The translations under genes were made by a program, and so were the position numbers. The notes beneath the pieces are model-generated. The model was not told the DNA's origin. It made no database searches and saw nothing but the letters and a program-made list of their open reading frames with translations. DNA of 64,000 bases from Phormidesmis priestleyi BC1401 (GTDB taxonomy: Bacteria > Cyanobacteriota > Cyanobacteriia > Leptolyngbyales > Leptolyngbyaceae): positions 124,001-188,000 of the forward strand of contig NZ_LXYR01000002.1 of the NCBI RefSeq assembly GCF_001650195.1, written 5' to 3'. Below, one piece after another: positions 53,640 to 62,699 of this stretch (positions within the stretch are counted from its first letter, which is position 1; each line of letters opens with the position of its first letter).

Positions 53640-53843
53640 TGCTGCTAGTCTCCGATATTTATAGTTTCCGTGTGCGGCTACTGCGCTCTCAGCTATCTGT
53701 TTAGTCGTCAAGAGCATAGCTGTCTAGCTCAACGAGATCATCCCTCTTCGGCATAGAGATCTTCGTTCACTCAGAAGCTGAGGAGATGAATTTGAATAGT
53801 CGAGGACTCAGCGCAGTATTGCCCAAACTTGGGAGACTTTTGT

Positions 53844-55463
53844 TTAATTGCTGCGGCGTGGGAAAGAGGGCAAGTCGACAGCAGCAAGAGACTTCAGCTT
53901 TTTAGCAGATCGGAGAGGATAGACGATCGGAGACGGTCCACTCGTAACTAGAGGCATTTCACCCTCTTCTTGAATAGGGTGGTGAGTCACTCTCGATCGC
54001 AGCGTGATAAAAGGTGATGAAGATCGCGCCCACTCAGATGACGTTTGCTCGATCGCGTCCAATTGAGGTGCCACAGACTCAAGCAAATCAGGCTCTTGTG
54101 GGTTAGCCGACTCTTCGATCGCGTGAATTTCGTTCAAAATTTCCTGATCGTCCTGAAGTGAATCTGCAAAATCAGCCGCCGAGACGAAAGGGTCAGCCGC
54201 AGATTCAAACGATTGCAGAGCATCCTCAAATTTTTGTTCTAAATCGAGTTCGATCGCAGGTGAGGTTTGATCTATGTGCATTAACTCTACTTCCTGAGTT
54301 TCAACAGGCAGTGATTCGTCGGGCGTAAATAATTGGATTTCGGGGGAAGGCGATGACTCGTAGTCTGAGAGGGTCGATCGCTGAATCGTGTAACTCACCA
54401 TCGGCGGATTAATTTTGGGCGCATCCGTAACCGGAAGCTCAAATAACTCCTCCTCGATCGCTGCCATAGGCGCGTGATCAATCTCCTGATAGAATGCCCG
54501 ATCGTCACTCTCGCCAAAGATAGGTTCCTCATCCCAAGGAGACGGAATATAGTCGGGTTGAGGGTTTTCTAGCAGAGGGTCGAGTTCTGCAAATTCGGGT
54601 TGGGCTGACCAGGGCTGGACAGGTTGCGCTTTTGGCGCTAACAGGTCAGAGGGGCGATGGATCGGGTCGTGCTTGAAATGCTCTGCTCTGATGTTGAGCG
54701 ATAAGTCATCTAAACTATCAATCGATTTAGCAACCGGAACATCAAGACACTTCTCTAAAGCCGTCTTAAACTGCATCGTGTAACGCTGCTGCCGAAGGAG
54801 GCGCGATCGCAGATCTCTACAAGCGTTCTCGGTTTGATGCACGACCTGCGTCTGGTCGGTGTAGCGCTGCTGAGTCAGGGCACATTCTCGCTCTAGCTGA
54901 GCGACTTGTTCTTGACTGGCTTCTAGCTGATCAGTCAGCGTCTCGACTAAGATTTGCTGTCTTTGAGCGGTTTGCTGAGAGTGCTCTAACTCTCGAAACA
55001 GCTTCACAACCTGTTCTTGAGTGGTCGTTAATTCTTGGGTTTGTTGGGCGATGTGGGCAGTTTGCTCGTGCGATCGCCGTTTGATTTGACTCGATTGTGA
55101 CTCCCAGTGTCGTCGCTCTAGCCGCAGCATATTGCGAGTTTGTTGCAGCGCTTTGTTTAAATTTGCGACTTGGGCATGAAATTCTTGGTCTTGTTTTTCT
55201 AACACGCCAACCAGATCGTCTTTCTGTCGGTGAAGATCTTGATTTTGGTGCTCTAATGCCTGGATACGATCGCTCAGGGATTGCAGCAATTCACTCTGGT
55301 CGGGGTTCTCAGGAGTTGCGTGAGGAATTTCGTCCACGGGCAGCGCATTGGGAAAATCAACCGTTGTCCATTCTTCTGCAAGCGAGTCTGGCTCGACTGG
55401 CTCAGACGGGGGAACGGACTCAAACAAGCGGGGATTATTGTTTGAATTTTCGGCTTCACTCAT
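53844..55463 (-). CDS. Large coiled-coil protein, hypothetical
   Basis: I do not recognise this 539-residue protein. An acidic, Pro-rich start (residues 1-50) leads into a long coiled coil (about 55-230) with heptad stretches such as QSLSDRIQALEHQNQDLHRQ, ELTTTQEQVVKLFRELEHSQ and QLEASQEQVAQLERECALTQ. The rest, about 310 residues, is acidic and disordered, with a basic C-terminal tail (SAKKLKSLAAVDLPSFPRRSN). No signal peptide or membrane helix. It may be a cytoskeletal or scaffold protein. The csaB gene lies upstream on the same strand, 230 bases away. Confidence 0.75.
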   Translation of the reverse strand: MSEAENSNNNPRLFESVPPSEPVEPDSLAEEWTTVDFPNALPVDEIPHATPENPDQSELLQSLSDRIQALEHQNQDLHRQKDDLVGVLEKQDQEFHAQVANLNKALQQTRNMLRLERRHWESQSSQIKRRSHEQTAHIAQQTQELTTTQEQVVKLFRELEHSQQTAQRQQILVETLTDQLEASQEQVAQLERECALTQQRYTDQTQVVHQTENACRDLRSRLLRQQRYTMQFKTALEKCLDVPVAKSIDSLDDLSLNIRAEHFKHDPIHRPSDLLAPKAQPVQPWSAQPEFAELDPLLENPQPDYIPSPWDEEPIFGESDDRAFYQEIDHAPMAAIEEELFELPVTDAPKINPPMVSYTIQRSTLSDYESSPSPEIQLFTPDESLPVETQEVELMHIDQTSPAIELDLEQKFEDALQSFESAADPFVSAADFADSLQDDQEILNEIHAIEESANPQEPDLLESVAPQLDAIEQTSSEWARSSSPFITLRSRVTHHPIQEEGEMPLVTSGPSPIVYPLRSAKKLKSLAAVDLPSFPRRSN

Positions 55464-55695
55464 CACTGTTTACCCTAGAGGAAAGGAACCTTACGATCGC
55501 TGGTTGGCTGAGAGTTTGAGACGCAAATCAACGTTTGAGTTCTCCAGACTTAGTTATACCGACAGTTGCTTAAAATTGAACCATCTATCTAAGATTTCTG
55601 CCCATCAGTTTCAGTTTTAAAGAACGAGTGCAAACTTAATATAAAACAATCTTTTACCACACAATTTGATTGATCAGATCTTCAAAGCAAATATT

Positions 55696-56754
55696 TTATC
55701 TTTTAGGTTCTTTTAGGATTTCTTGCAGTAACTCTTGATGCATCAAGGCTCGATCGACCAATGAATGAATCTGATCGTCTGAAAGAGCTGCGCCGTTTGC
55801 ATAAATCTCTAGCCAGGTTTGACTAATCTGACTCGCATCTAGCGGCAGATCTACCAACTCACATCCTGGGATGTCTAGCTCATCCATCAGTCGGCTCACT
55901 TTGGGGTCATAGCTCAACGCAAAACAGCGACACCCTTCAGCCGCCGCCATAATCAGCCCATGCAGCCGCATCGCGATCGCCATTTCTACCCCACGAAACA
56001 CGCCTTTTAACTCCTGCGGGTTTTCGAGCACGAGAATTTTGCTCACTCCTGGAAGCTGAGGTTGAATGGCTTGGGCGATCGCTAAATCTTGACTCGCTTG
56101 AAAGGGTAAGAGCAATAAACAGACCTGCGTTGCTTTTTGAAAGTCAATTAAGGCGCGAGTCAGAACGGTCACTCGATCGGGCGTTAACAGCGGATGCGAT
56201 CGTAGATTCACCGCAACTCTGGGCGCAGGCAAATTCCACAGTCCCGGTACGGCTTCTGACTCCATCGCCCAAACGGGATCGGGAGCCAGCACCGACGAGA
56301 TGCCCCATTCGTGAAGCAGCGTGGCAGAGGCGCGATCGCGCACACTCACTCCGGCACACTGCTTTAAGACTTGCTGCGTCAGCGATCGAGTCAGCGATCG
56401 ATTTAAAGGACCAATGCCCTGTGCCCACGCGATCGTCGTCAATCCCATCGCTTGGGCAAGTTTCATCAAGCCGCCATAATAAAAAGGGCTGAGTGAACTG
56501 GTCGCATCCTGCATTAGGCTACCGCCGCCCCAGATGAAGATATCCGACTGCCGCAACGCTTGAACGACGGATATGAGGGACTTACGATCGCAGCTTGCAA
56601 CTCCATAGCGATCGTGGGTCTGTTGAGGGTTGCCTGACAGAACGAAAGGCTCGATTTGCGGAGGCAACATTTGCAGCAGAGAAGCCAGCAGCGCCTCATC
56701 GCCGCCGTTTCCCATGCCGTAATAGCCACACAGCACCGCACGACGCTTATCCAT
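55696..56754 (-). CDS. csaB: Polysaccharide pyruvyl transferase CsaB
   Basis: CsaB adds ketal pyruvate to a cell-wall polysaccharide, which anchors S-layer (SLH) proteins. From the ATG giving MDKRRAVLCGYYGMGNGGDEALL the protein has about 352 residues. Other family blocks are IFIWGGGSLMQDATSSLSPFYYGG, LAQAMGLTTIAWAQGIGPL and VEMAIAMRLHGLIMAAAEGC with the MRLH histidine. It fits the cyanobacterial CsaB length. No SLH protein gene is in the window. Confidence 0.9.
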   Translation of the reverse strand: MDKRRAVLCGYYGMGNGGDEALLASLLQMLPPQIEPFVLSGNPQQTHDRYGVASCDRKSLISVVQALRQSDIFIWGGGSLMQDATSSLSPFYYGGLMKLAQAMGLTTIAWAQGIGPLNRSLTRSLTQQVLKQCAGVSVRDRASATLLHEWGISSVLAPDPVWAMESEAVPGLWNLPAPRVAVNLRSHPLLTPDRVTVLTRALIDFQKATQVCLLLLPFQASQDLAIAQAIQPQLPGVSKILVLENPQELKGVFRGVEMAIAMRLHGLIMAAAEGCRCFALSYDPKVSRLMDELDIPGCELVDLPLDASQISQTWLEIYANGAALSDDQIHSLVDRALMHQELLQEILKEPKR

Positions 56755-56885
56755 TGTTAGAAGGTTTGAGTTTTGAATCAAGCTTGTAGGGACAACTCAC
56801 CTTAAGCTGATAAGAACACAATTTTATTTCCTTGCTGCCTCAAATCTCATAGCGATCGTGAGTTTATTATCGTGTGATGCCCAGA

Positions 56886-57020
56886 GGTCGCCCCCCAACC
56901 CCCAATCTGGGGGAGCCAGAGTTCTAAATCCCCCAGATTGGGGGATTTAGGGGGCGACCGTTAGGCAAGTTAGCATCATGCAGGGCTGTTCATAATGCAG
57001 GTTATTTAATCCACGATCCT
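56886..57020. mobile_element. Palindrome with one MITE-type end
   Basis: Bases 56886-56959 are a long imperfect palindrome beginning GGTCGCCCCC and ending GGGGGCGACC, with AATCTGGGGGA/CCCCCAGATT inside. About 40 bases further, GGTTATTTAATCCACGATCC (57001-57020) is the inverted end of the TTA-type elements, followed by TAA. The matching left end, if present, would be the degraded AGCGATCGTGAGTTTATTAT near 56851. No gene is here. Confidence 0.6.
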
Positions 57021-57062
57021 AACGACGATCGATCGCCGCCCGTCCTAACTCCACAAACTTTT

Positions 57063-57401
57063 ATGCACGTTCTCTCGATTCCGACCTGGGTGATTCATGT
57101 TTCTAGCGTTGTTGAATGGATCGCGGCAATCTGGCTGATTTGGCGCTATGCCGAAGTCAGTGGAAATCTCGCGTGGCGATCGCTCTCGTTGGGGATGTTG
57201 CCTGCTCTGGTCAGCGCGATGTGTGCTTGCACCTGGCATTTTTTCGACAACCCCGCCTCGTTAGAGTGGGTCGTGACCGTGCAAGCCGCGATGACGGTTG
57301 TCGGAAATTGCACATTAGCGATCGCAGGCTGGTGGATTTGGCGATCGTCCAACAAATCACCTCAAGAATCCGGTCATCAAGAGCCGCTCAACCATGACTA
57401 A
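57063..57401 (+). CDS. DUF2499 membrane protein
   Basis: The 112 residues are a small membrane protein of the DUF2499 family: MHVLSIPTWVIHVSSVVEWIAAIWLIWRYA (helix 1), WRSLSLGMLPALVSAMCACTWHFFDN (helix 2), VVTVQAAMTVVGNCTLAIAGWWIWR (helix 3). The family is found in cyanobacteria and in plants with plastids. The function is unknown. Its end overlaps the DUF3593 gene by eight bases. Confidence 0.88.
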   Translation: MHVLSIPTWVIHVSSVVEWIAAIWLIWRYAEVSGNLAWRSLSLGMLPALVSAMCACTWHFFDNPASLEWVVTVQAAMTVVGNCTLAIAGWWIWRSSNKSPQESGHQEPLNHD

Positions 57402-57684
57402 AGAAACTCTATTCGGACTCTCGCTGTTTCCCTACCTCGCATTTTTGTGGTTTCTAACTCGCTCCAAAGCGACGCCTCGTCTAGCGCTAATCGGCTTCTA
57501 TATGACCCTGGTTTTTGTTGCCGTTACGATTCCTGCTGGCATTTATGCTCAGGTGGCTTATCACGACCAGTTGGCTAATGTAGACTGGCTGCATGGAAGC
57601 GCAGAATCGTTTTTGACGCTTTCTAATATTTTGGTCGTGCTGGGGTTTAGACAAGCGACGATCGAGAAACAGCAGAAAGAGTAG
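57394..57684 (+). CDS. DUF3593 membrane protein
   Basis: The 96-residue DUF3593 protein has three hydrophobic segments (LFGLSLFPYLAFLWFLTRS, LALIGFYMTLVFVAVTIPAG, FLTLSNILVVLGF) and the conserved HGSAESFLTLSN region. The DUF2499-DUF3593 pair is typical of cyanobacteria; its joint conservation suggests a common thylakoid or envelope role, not yet known to me. The eight-base overlap implies coupled translation. Confidence 0.88.
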   Translation: MTKETLFGLSLFPYLAFLWFLTRSKATPRLALIGFYMTLVFVAVTIPAGIYAQVAYHDQLANVDWLHGSAESFLTLSNILVVLGFRQATIEKQQKE

Positions 57685-57764
57685 TCGATCGCTAAACTCT
57701 ACGGATTGCGATCGCGCCAGACGAATCTAGATAAATCCAGTCTTTTTAACGTTTGGGTGCTGCC

Positions 57765-59150
57765 ATGAGTTATTGCCTAAATCTCACCTGTGCCAAACCG
57801 CAAAATCTTGATGGTGCCGACTGTGATCACTGCGGCTCGCCGTTGCGATTGCATCACTATCTGGCGCTGAGTCCGATCGCCCAAGGTGGATTTGGTAGAA
57901 CGTTTCTAGCGGTGAATGAGGCAGAGCTTCTCAAACCGCGCTGCGTGATCAAACAGTTTTTTCCTCAACAGCAAGATCCAAATCTTCTTAAAACTGCCTC
58001 TCAGCTATTTCAGCAGGAAGCTAAACGGTTAAAGCAATTAGGACATCATGCTCAAATTCCGACATTACTGGCTTATTTAGAACGCGATAATCACCAATAT
58101 TTAGTTCAAGAATGGATTGATGGAGAGACGTTAGAACAAGAATTAGAGAGCGGGGCGTTTACGGAAGATCAGATTCATCAACTCTTGCAAGATTTGCTGC
58201 CCGTCTTGCAGTTTATTCACGATCATCACGTTATTCATCGCGATATAAAACCCGCTAATATCATTCGTCGCTATGACGATCGAACCCTTGTTTTGGTCGA
58301 TTTGGGGGCTGCTAAATTTGCCACCGGGACGGCGCTGCTCAAAACGGGGACGATGATTGGCAGTGCGGAATATACGGCTCCAGAGCAGATTCGCGGCAAG
58401 GCATTATTTTCGAGTGATCTTTATAGCCTGGGCGTGACGTGCGTTCATCTCCTGACACAGATGTCGCCGTTTGACTTATTTGACGGCACCGAAGGGCGGT
58501 GGATTTGGCGCGATTATGTCACTACTCCTGTTAGCAATGCTCTGGCAACTGTTTTGGACAAACTGTTAGAAAGTGCGACGAATCGACGCTATCGATCGGC
58601 AGAGTCAGTCCTCGCTGATTTATCTCCGCCAAAGATGACTCCTCGGTACAGGGTCGAGAATCTAGAGGTTCCGCCGATCGTTCTCAATGATCAGCTAGCC
58701 AGAATCTCATCGATTTCTACATCAAAGATGGCGAAGCGATCTGCTTCACATCACCCGTCAAGAGTGAGTAATTGGTCATTTCCGGCAGCGCTGATTGTGT
58801 TGAGTTTGCCAGTCTTTATGATGAGCGTGTCTCGATCGCTCGCTCCACCGTCTCGCCCACCCAAACATTTTGTAAAACCCACGGTTCAGCGTGCCACGAT
58901 CGCGGTTCCTCGCTCGCCAGTTCAGGTTTCGATTTCGACGATCGATCACGCTCAGATCTTAATCACGGTAGACGGAACACAGGTGTTTCAAGGCACCTTA
59001 TCGAAAGGAACTCGCCGAACTTGGAAAGCCAACCAGCAAATCATTCTACAGGCAGAAAATGCGGGATCGCTGATGGTTTCATCGAATCAAAAGCCCGATC
59101 GGGTGTTTGGAAAGTCAGGTGAAATTAAAGAAGCCATCTTTTCAAATTGA
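57765..59150 (+). CDS. Serine/threonine protein kinase with N-terminal zinc ribbon
   Basis: About 461 residues from the ATG. A short zinc-ribbon-like start comes first, with C4, C9, C20 and C23 (SYCLNLTCAKPQ and DCDHCGS). The kinase domain runs from about residue 34 to 290: glycine loop IAQGGFGRTFLAV, catalytic Lys in CVIKQFFP, HRDIKPANII catalytic loop, DLG in place of DFG (LVDLGAAKF) and the APEQIRGK site. A membrane helix (ALIVLSLPVFMMSV) is near residue 345, and the last 100 residues lie outside with a beta pattern (VSISTIDHAQILITVDGTQVF). The layout is that of cyanobacterial SpkB/C-like kinases. Target unknown. Confidence 0.87.
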   Translation: MSYCLNLTCAKPQNLDGADCDHCGSPLRLHHYLALSPIAQGGFGRTFLAVNEAELLKPRCVIKQFFPQQQDPNLLKTASQLFQQEAKRLKQLGHHAQIPTLLAYLERDNHQYLVQEWIDGETLEQELESGAFTEDQIHQLLQDLLPVLQFIHDHHVIHRDIKPANIIRRYDDRTLVLVDLGAAKFATGTALLKTGTMIGSAEYTAPEQIRGKALFSSDLYSLGVTCVHLLTQMSPFDLFDGTEGRWIWRDYVTTPVSNALATVLDKLLESATNRRYRSAESVLADLSPPKMTPRYRVENLEVPPIVLNDQLARISSISTSKMAKRSASHHPSRVSNWSFPAALIVLSLPVFMMSVSRSLAPPSRPPKHFVKPTVQRATIAVPRSPVQVSISTIDHAQILITVDGTQVFQGTLSKGTRRTWKANQQIILQAENAGSLMVSSNQKPDRVFGKSGEIKEAIFSN

Positions 59151-59193
59151 GAAGATCGACAACGCAGATCAAAACGTTCAATCATGGCAACTC

Positions 59194-59403
59194 CAATAGA
59201 CCTCTTGCAAAAGTCTTTGCCCTCACCCTAAATCCCCTATTCTGAGGGACTTTGAACCTTTTTCTGGCTCAAAGTCCCTCAGAATAGGGGATTTAGGGGG
59301 CGAAAGATCTTGGCAGTGACCGATCAACCGACTTGTGTGTACACAATAGAGATGAGGAGAGGGATCTAGGGTGAGGGCAGAGACGTTTACAACACGTCTA
59401 TTG
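59194..59403. mobile_element. Palindromic element, gene-free form of the DUF559 element
   Basis: This 210-bp element has terminal inverted repeats of about 35 bases (CAATAGAC..., GTCTTTGCCCTCACCCTA inside, matched from the right end). The core is a perfect 26-bp inverted repeat, 59230-59255 and 59269-59294, with a 13-base loop. The right half (59300-59345) matches, inverted, the left flank of the DUF559 gene near 7948-8010. No gene fits here. Confidence 0.78.
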
Positions 59404-59431
59404 AGTGATGTCTGACCGCACAATCACCCGG

Positions 59432-60217
59432 TCACAGCGTCTCTAATCGCCGCCGCAACTGATTGCTGACCCCATCAATCATGATGACCACAACCAACAA
59501 AACCAGCATCATTGTTGTCGCCTTGTTGTACTCAAAACCTCGAATATAATTGACCAACTCAAAGCCAATTCCTCCAGCTCCAACGACCCCAAGCACTGAG
59601 GCAGAGCGGATGTTGTACTCGAACATATAGAGGGTATATCCCAATCCTAGCGGCAGCACTTGGGGGAAAATTCCATACTGAGCGATCTGTAACCAGGAAG
59701 CCCCACTCACTCGCAGCGATTCAATAGAGCTTGGATCGACTGATTCGATCGCTTCTTGATATAACTTCGCCAAATAGCCAATGGTATAGATTCCCAATGC
59801 CAATGTTCCCGCAGGCGCGCCCAACCCTGTCGCTGAAACGAAAAATAAACCGAGCACGATCGAGGGCACTGAACGCACCGCATTTTGCACTAAATTTGCA
59901 ATCCAGCGCACCCAACTAGGCGTGAGATTGTGGGCAGAGAGAAGCGCGATCGGGATAGAAAGGAGTGCACCGATCGTCGTTCCCCACAATGACATTTGAA
60001 TAGTCTCAACGAGTGCATTAACAGCGACATCAATGACTGACCAATCTGGAGGCAGCAATCGCGAGATGAAATCGATCGTGTAGGGCACACTCTGATTGAG
60101 CATTTCCAGGTCGAGTTTGAGTCCTCGCAGTGCCCATCCATAAACGAGAATTAGCCCACCTAGAATTAGTAGCCGCTTTGACCAGGCAGATTTGAACCGA
60201 GACGCAAAAAACTTCAT
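59432..60217 (-). CDS. phnE: Phosphonate-type ABC transporter permease PhnE
   Basis: The 261-residue permease has about six hydrophobic segments and the family start LILGGLILVYGWALRGLKLD. The cytoplasmic loop ESLRVSGASWLQIAQYGIFPQVLP binds the ATPase, and GGIGFELVNYIRGFEYNKA ends the family block. PhnE works with PhnC and PhnD to import phosphonates, phosphite or similar oxyanions. The start overlaps phnC by four bases. Confidence 0.9.
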   Translation of the reverse strand: MKFFASRFKSAWSKRLLILGGLILVYGWALRGLKLDLEMLNQSVPYTIDFISRLLPPDWSVIDVAVNALVETIQMSLWGTTIGALLSIPIALLSAHNLTPSWVRWIANLVQNAVRSVPSIVLGLFFVSATGLGAPAGTLALGIYTIGYLAKLYQEAIESVDPSSIESLRVSGASWLQIAQYGIFPQVLPLGLGYTLYMFEYNIRSASVLGVVGAGGIGFELVNYIRGFEYNKATTMMLVLLVVVIMIDGVSNQLRRRLETL

Positions 60218-60975
60218 GACCTGCCTACAGAAAGATGAGCAGGCAAATTCTCACAAATGCCATCATAAACTACGCGCCCTGCATTCAAAACGATCGCTCT
60301 CTGGGCGTAATTAGCTGCGATTGTCAAGTCGTGCAAGACAGAAACGATCGTGATGCCTTGCCGATGCAGTTGAGAAAAAACATCCATCACTTGCGTGGCT
60401 GCCAGCACATCCAATCCTGTAATCGGCTCATCAACGAGTAGAATTTTGGGCGATTGCATCAAGATTCGGGCGATCGCAACTCGCTGCCGTTGCCCTCCAC
60501 TCAGGTGGCTGGTTTTTTGGTAAATTTGAGCGTCTAATCCCAATTCTTGCAGCAGTTGCAGGGCATGCAGGCGATCGCTGCGCCGAAATCCTGTCAACGT
60601 CTGCCAGGTCGATCGCTGCCCCAAACTGCCACACAGCACATTTTCTAGAGCAGTGAGCTGAGGCACCAAACCGCCACCCTGAAACAGAATGCTAACTTCT
60701 TGACGCTGCCGCAATGACTTGAAACTGACCGCTACCCCATTGATGTGAATGGTGCCTTTTTGAATCGGCACTAAGCCAACCAGCGATCGCAGCAACGTCG
60801 ATTTTCCTGCCCCATTTAACCCCACTAAGGTGACAAACTCCCCGGCTCGAATCGCACAGTTCACGCCATTCAACGCCGGACGCTTCAACGTCGCCAAAAA
60901 GGGCGAGTGCAGATTTGAGCAAGCGATCGCCAAAGAAGTCAAAGGCTGAATTTGCATGACTCGGTTAGTTTTCAT
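60214..60975 (-). CDS. phnC: Phosphonate-type ABC transporter ATPase PhnC
   Basis: A 253-residue ABC ATPase with Walker A GLNGAGKST, Q-loop SILFQGGGLVPQLTALENVLCG, signature HLSGGQRQRVAIARIL, Walker B ILLVDEPITGLD and switch His in VSVLHDL. The spacing and GLVPQLTALENV are typical of PhnC. It lies 39 bases after phnD and overlaps phnE by four, so the three are one operon. Confidence 0.9.
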   Translation of the reverse strand: MKTNRVMQIQPLTSLAIACSNLHSPFLATLKRPALNGVNCAIRAGEFVTLVGLNGAGKSTLLRSLVGLVPIQKGTIHINGVAVSFKSLRQRQEVSILFQGGGLVPQLTALENVLCGSLGQRSTWQTLTGFRRSDRLHALQLLQELGLDAQIYQKTSHLSGGQRQRVAIARILMQSPKILLVDEPITGLDVLAATQVMDVFSQLHRQGITIVSVLHDLTIAANYAQRAIVLNAGRVVYDGICENLPAHLSVGRS

Positions 60976-61014
60976 CTCGTGCCTTCTTGCAAAGTGGGGT
61001 TCTCTATCGCTTTT

Positions 61015-61998
61015 CTATTCCATTCCCACTTTTTGCAGCGCCTCCTTGACGGGTGCCAAATGCGAATCGTGTTCAACCTTGATCAATCGATCTGAATTGT
61101 AGAGTGCTTTTAGCAACGCATTATTTGCAGGTTCGTTCAACGTTTGCAGCGCCGCGATCACCTGAGCGCGCATTGATTCAGAAACCCGATCGTCGATCGC
61201 TACTCCGTGAGCAGGCACCCCAGAAATTTCATGCAAAACTCGCAGTCGCTTGCCCTCTCCTTCAGTAATATACGGAGCTTTGAGGGCATATTCAGACACG
61301 GCTGCCACGTCTGCCTGACCCCGCAGAACCGCTTGCAGGGCACCGCCATAGTTTCCACCATAGCTGACTTGGCTAAAGAAACCCTTTAAGCGATCGCGAT
61401 CGGGCACCAGCCCTTGTTTGACCAATTCACCGACCGGAAAAATAAAGCCTGAACCCGACGTAGGAGAAGTAAACGACATTTTTTTGCCTTTTAGCTGCTC
61501 TAAATTCTCTTTGCTATCGCCTTTCTTTTGCAACTCGCTATCATCGCGAACCACAAACACCGATCGGTAGGTATGCCCTCCCGAATAATCATTTCGCACT
61601 TCTGCCAGGTAAAGCTTTGCCCCTGCCAGCTTCTCAGCTTTGAGAGCAGGACGACTGCTCAAAAATGCCACCTCAGCCCGACCTGATTTTAGGGCTTCGA
61701 CGGCTGCGGTGTCGTCTGCCACGATCGCTTCAACAGGCATTTTGAGTTCGGTTGAGAGGAGCTTTGCGATCGCATCGGCTTTGCGCTGAACCTCTGTACT
61801 TCCCGTCCGAGACGGAAAAACAACCCTCAATTGTTTTAGAGTGGCTTGCTCGCTGACGGTTTGTGATTGTATCGGGGAAGATTGTGCAGCAGGTTGTGTC
61901 GCGATATCCAAGCCATTATTGCTACAAGAAATCATCAAGCTGCTCAACCCAATCAATCCCACACTTGTGCCCAACAGCCGTTTTTTGCCTAAAACCAT
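61015..61998 (-). CDS. phnD: Phosphonate/phosphite-binding lipoprotein PhnD
   Basis: This is the periplasmic binding protein of the transporter. From the ATG giving MVLGKKRLLGTSVG, the lipobox ends LMISC and the mature protein begins at Cys. The PhnD-type fold shows LRVVFPSRTGSTEVQRKADAIAKLL, KMSFTSPTSGSGFIFPV and DVAAVSEYAL. Related proteins bind phosphite, methylphosphonate or hypophosphite; the sequence does not settle which. No C-P lyase or phosphite dehydrogenase gene is near. Confidence 0.88.
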   Translation of the reverse strand: MVLGKKRLLGTSVGLIGLSSLMISCSNNGLDIATQPAAQSSPIQSQTVSEQATLKQLRVVFPSRTGSTEVQRKADAIAKLLSTELKMPVEAIVADDTAAVEALKSGRAEVAFLSSRPALKAEKLAGAKLYLAEVRNDYSGGHTYRSVFVVRDDSELQKKGDSKENLEQLKGKKMSFTSPTSGSGFIFPVGELVKQGLVPDRDRLKGFFSQVSYGGNYGGALQAVLRGQADVAAVSEYALKAPYITEGEGKRLRVLHEISGVPAHGVAIDDRVSESMRAQVIAALQTLNEPANNALLKALYNSDRLIKVEHDSHLAPVKEALQKVGME

Positions 61999-62226
61999 GA
62001 CGTATCCTACGATGAATGGTGCCTTTTGTCGCTGCGATCGATTCACGATGAAGCTAGAAGAATCGTAAGGCTTTTTAGGAATTTAAGTCAATAAAGCTAC
62101 TGCAACTAATTCTCAATTAAGTGAGTAGAAAAAACTCTATGCTGAGCGATCGCTCTTCAGTCCAGTCAGGTGCGGTGATCTCACAACAGAACAACCGCAA
62201 TCCAAAAAACCCAAACAAGCCGCTCA

Positions 62227-62380
62227 GGATCGTGGATTAAATTAAGAGCCGGATTTGACCTCGCCCCAACCCTCTCTCCAAGGAGAGGGAGCAAACGGGG
62301 TTAGGCAAGGGCTTTGCTCCACTTCGTGAGGAGGGCGAATCCGGCTTGTACAGTTCCCGAAGTTATTTAATCCACGACCC
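62227..62380. mobile_element. MITE-like element (copy 4)
   Basis: A 154-bp element with ends GGATCGTGGATTAAAT and, inverted, GGGTCGTGGATTAAATAA. The flanks are TCA and TAA, so a TNA duplication would have diverged here. It folds strongly inside: AGCCGGATT/AATCCGGCT, CCCTCTCTCCAAGGAGAGGG and CTCCACTTCGTGAGGAG. No gene. Confidence 0.74.
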
Positions 62381-62699
62381 TAAGTTTTTTGTAGACCGAA
62401 CAAAAATAAACTTTTTTCTATCTTTAGAGTGATGCGTAAGTTGAGCTAGGATCTAAGTAAGAAAAGTTTTTAGGCACTGATTGTCTCCGTTCTTAATGTC
62501 CAGTTGGGCGTTAAGACCTGTTTGCATGGTGTATCTAACTTTGTACAGATTTTTAGATTCGTCCGAGCGACCCTTGCTGGGCGATGAGCCGCCATGGTTC
62601 GTTCAAAAAATATCCTCTCAATCTTGAAGGTTCAAGTCGATGAGATTACTCGGTAGATGTCTAGAAAATGCTTGCCCTTCTGATCGGGGCGCGATCGCA
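62381..62699. other. Intergenic region before the GH2 relic
   Basis: About 320 AT-rich bases with no gene. Neither a clear promoter nor a terminator is visible. An in-frame ATG at 62640 could extend the GH2 relic by 20 residues, but MIRQLETSYPRPQLQ at 62700 is the expected family start. Confidence 0.5.

Noticed and set aside
62047-62226. Pho box ahead of phnD
   Set aside because: A single CTTAAATT on the minus strand is visible, without the tandem 8-bp repeats that a PhoB-type site needs.
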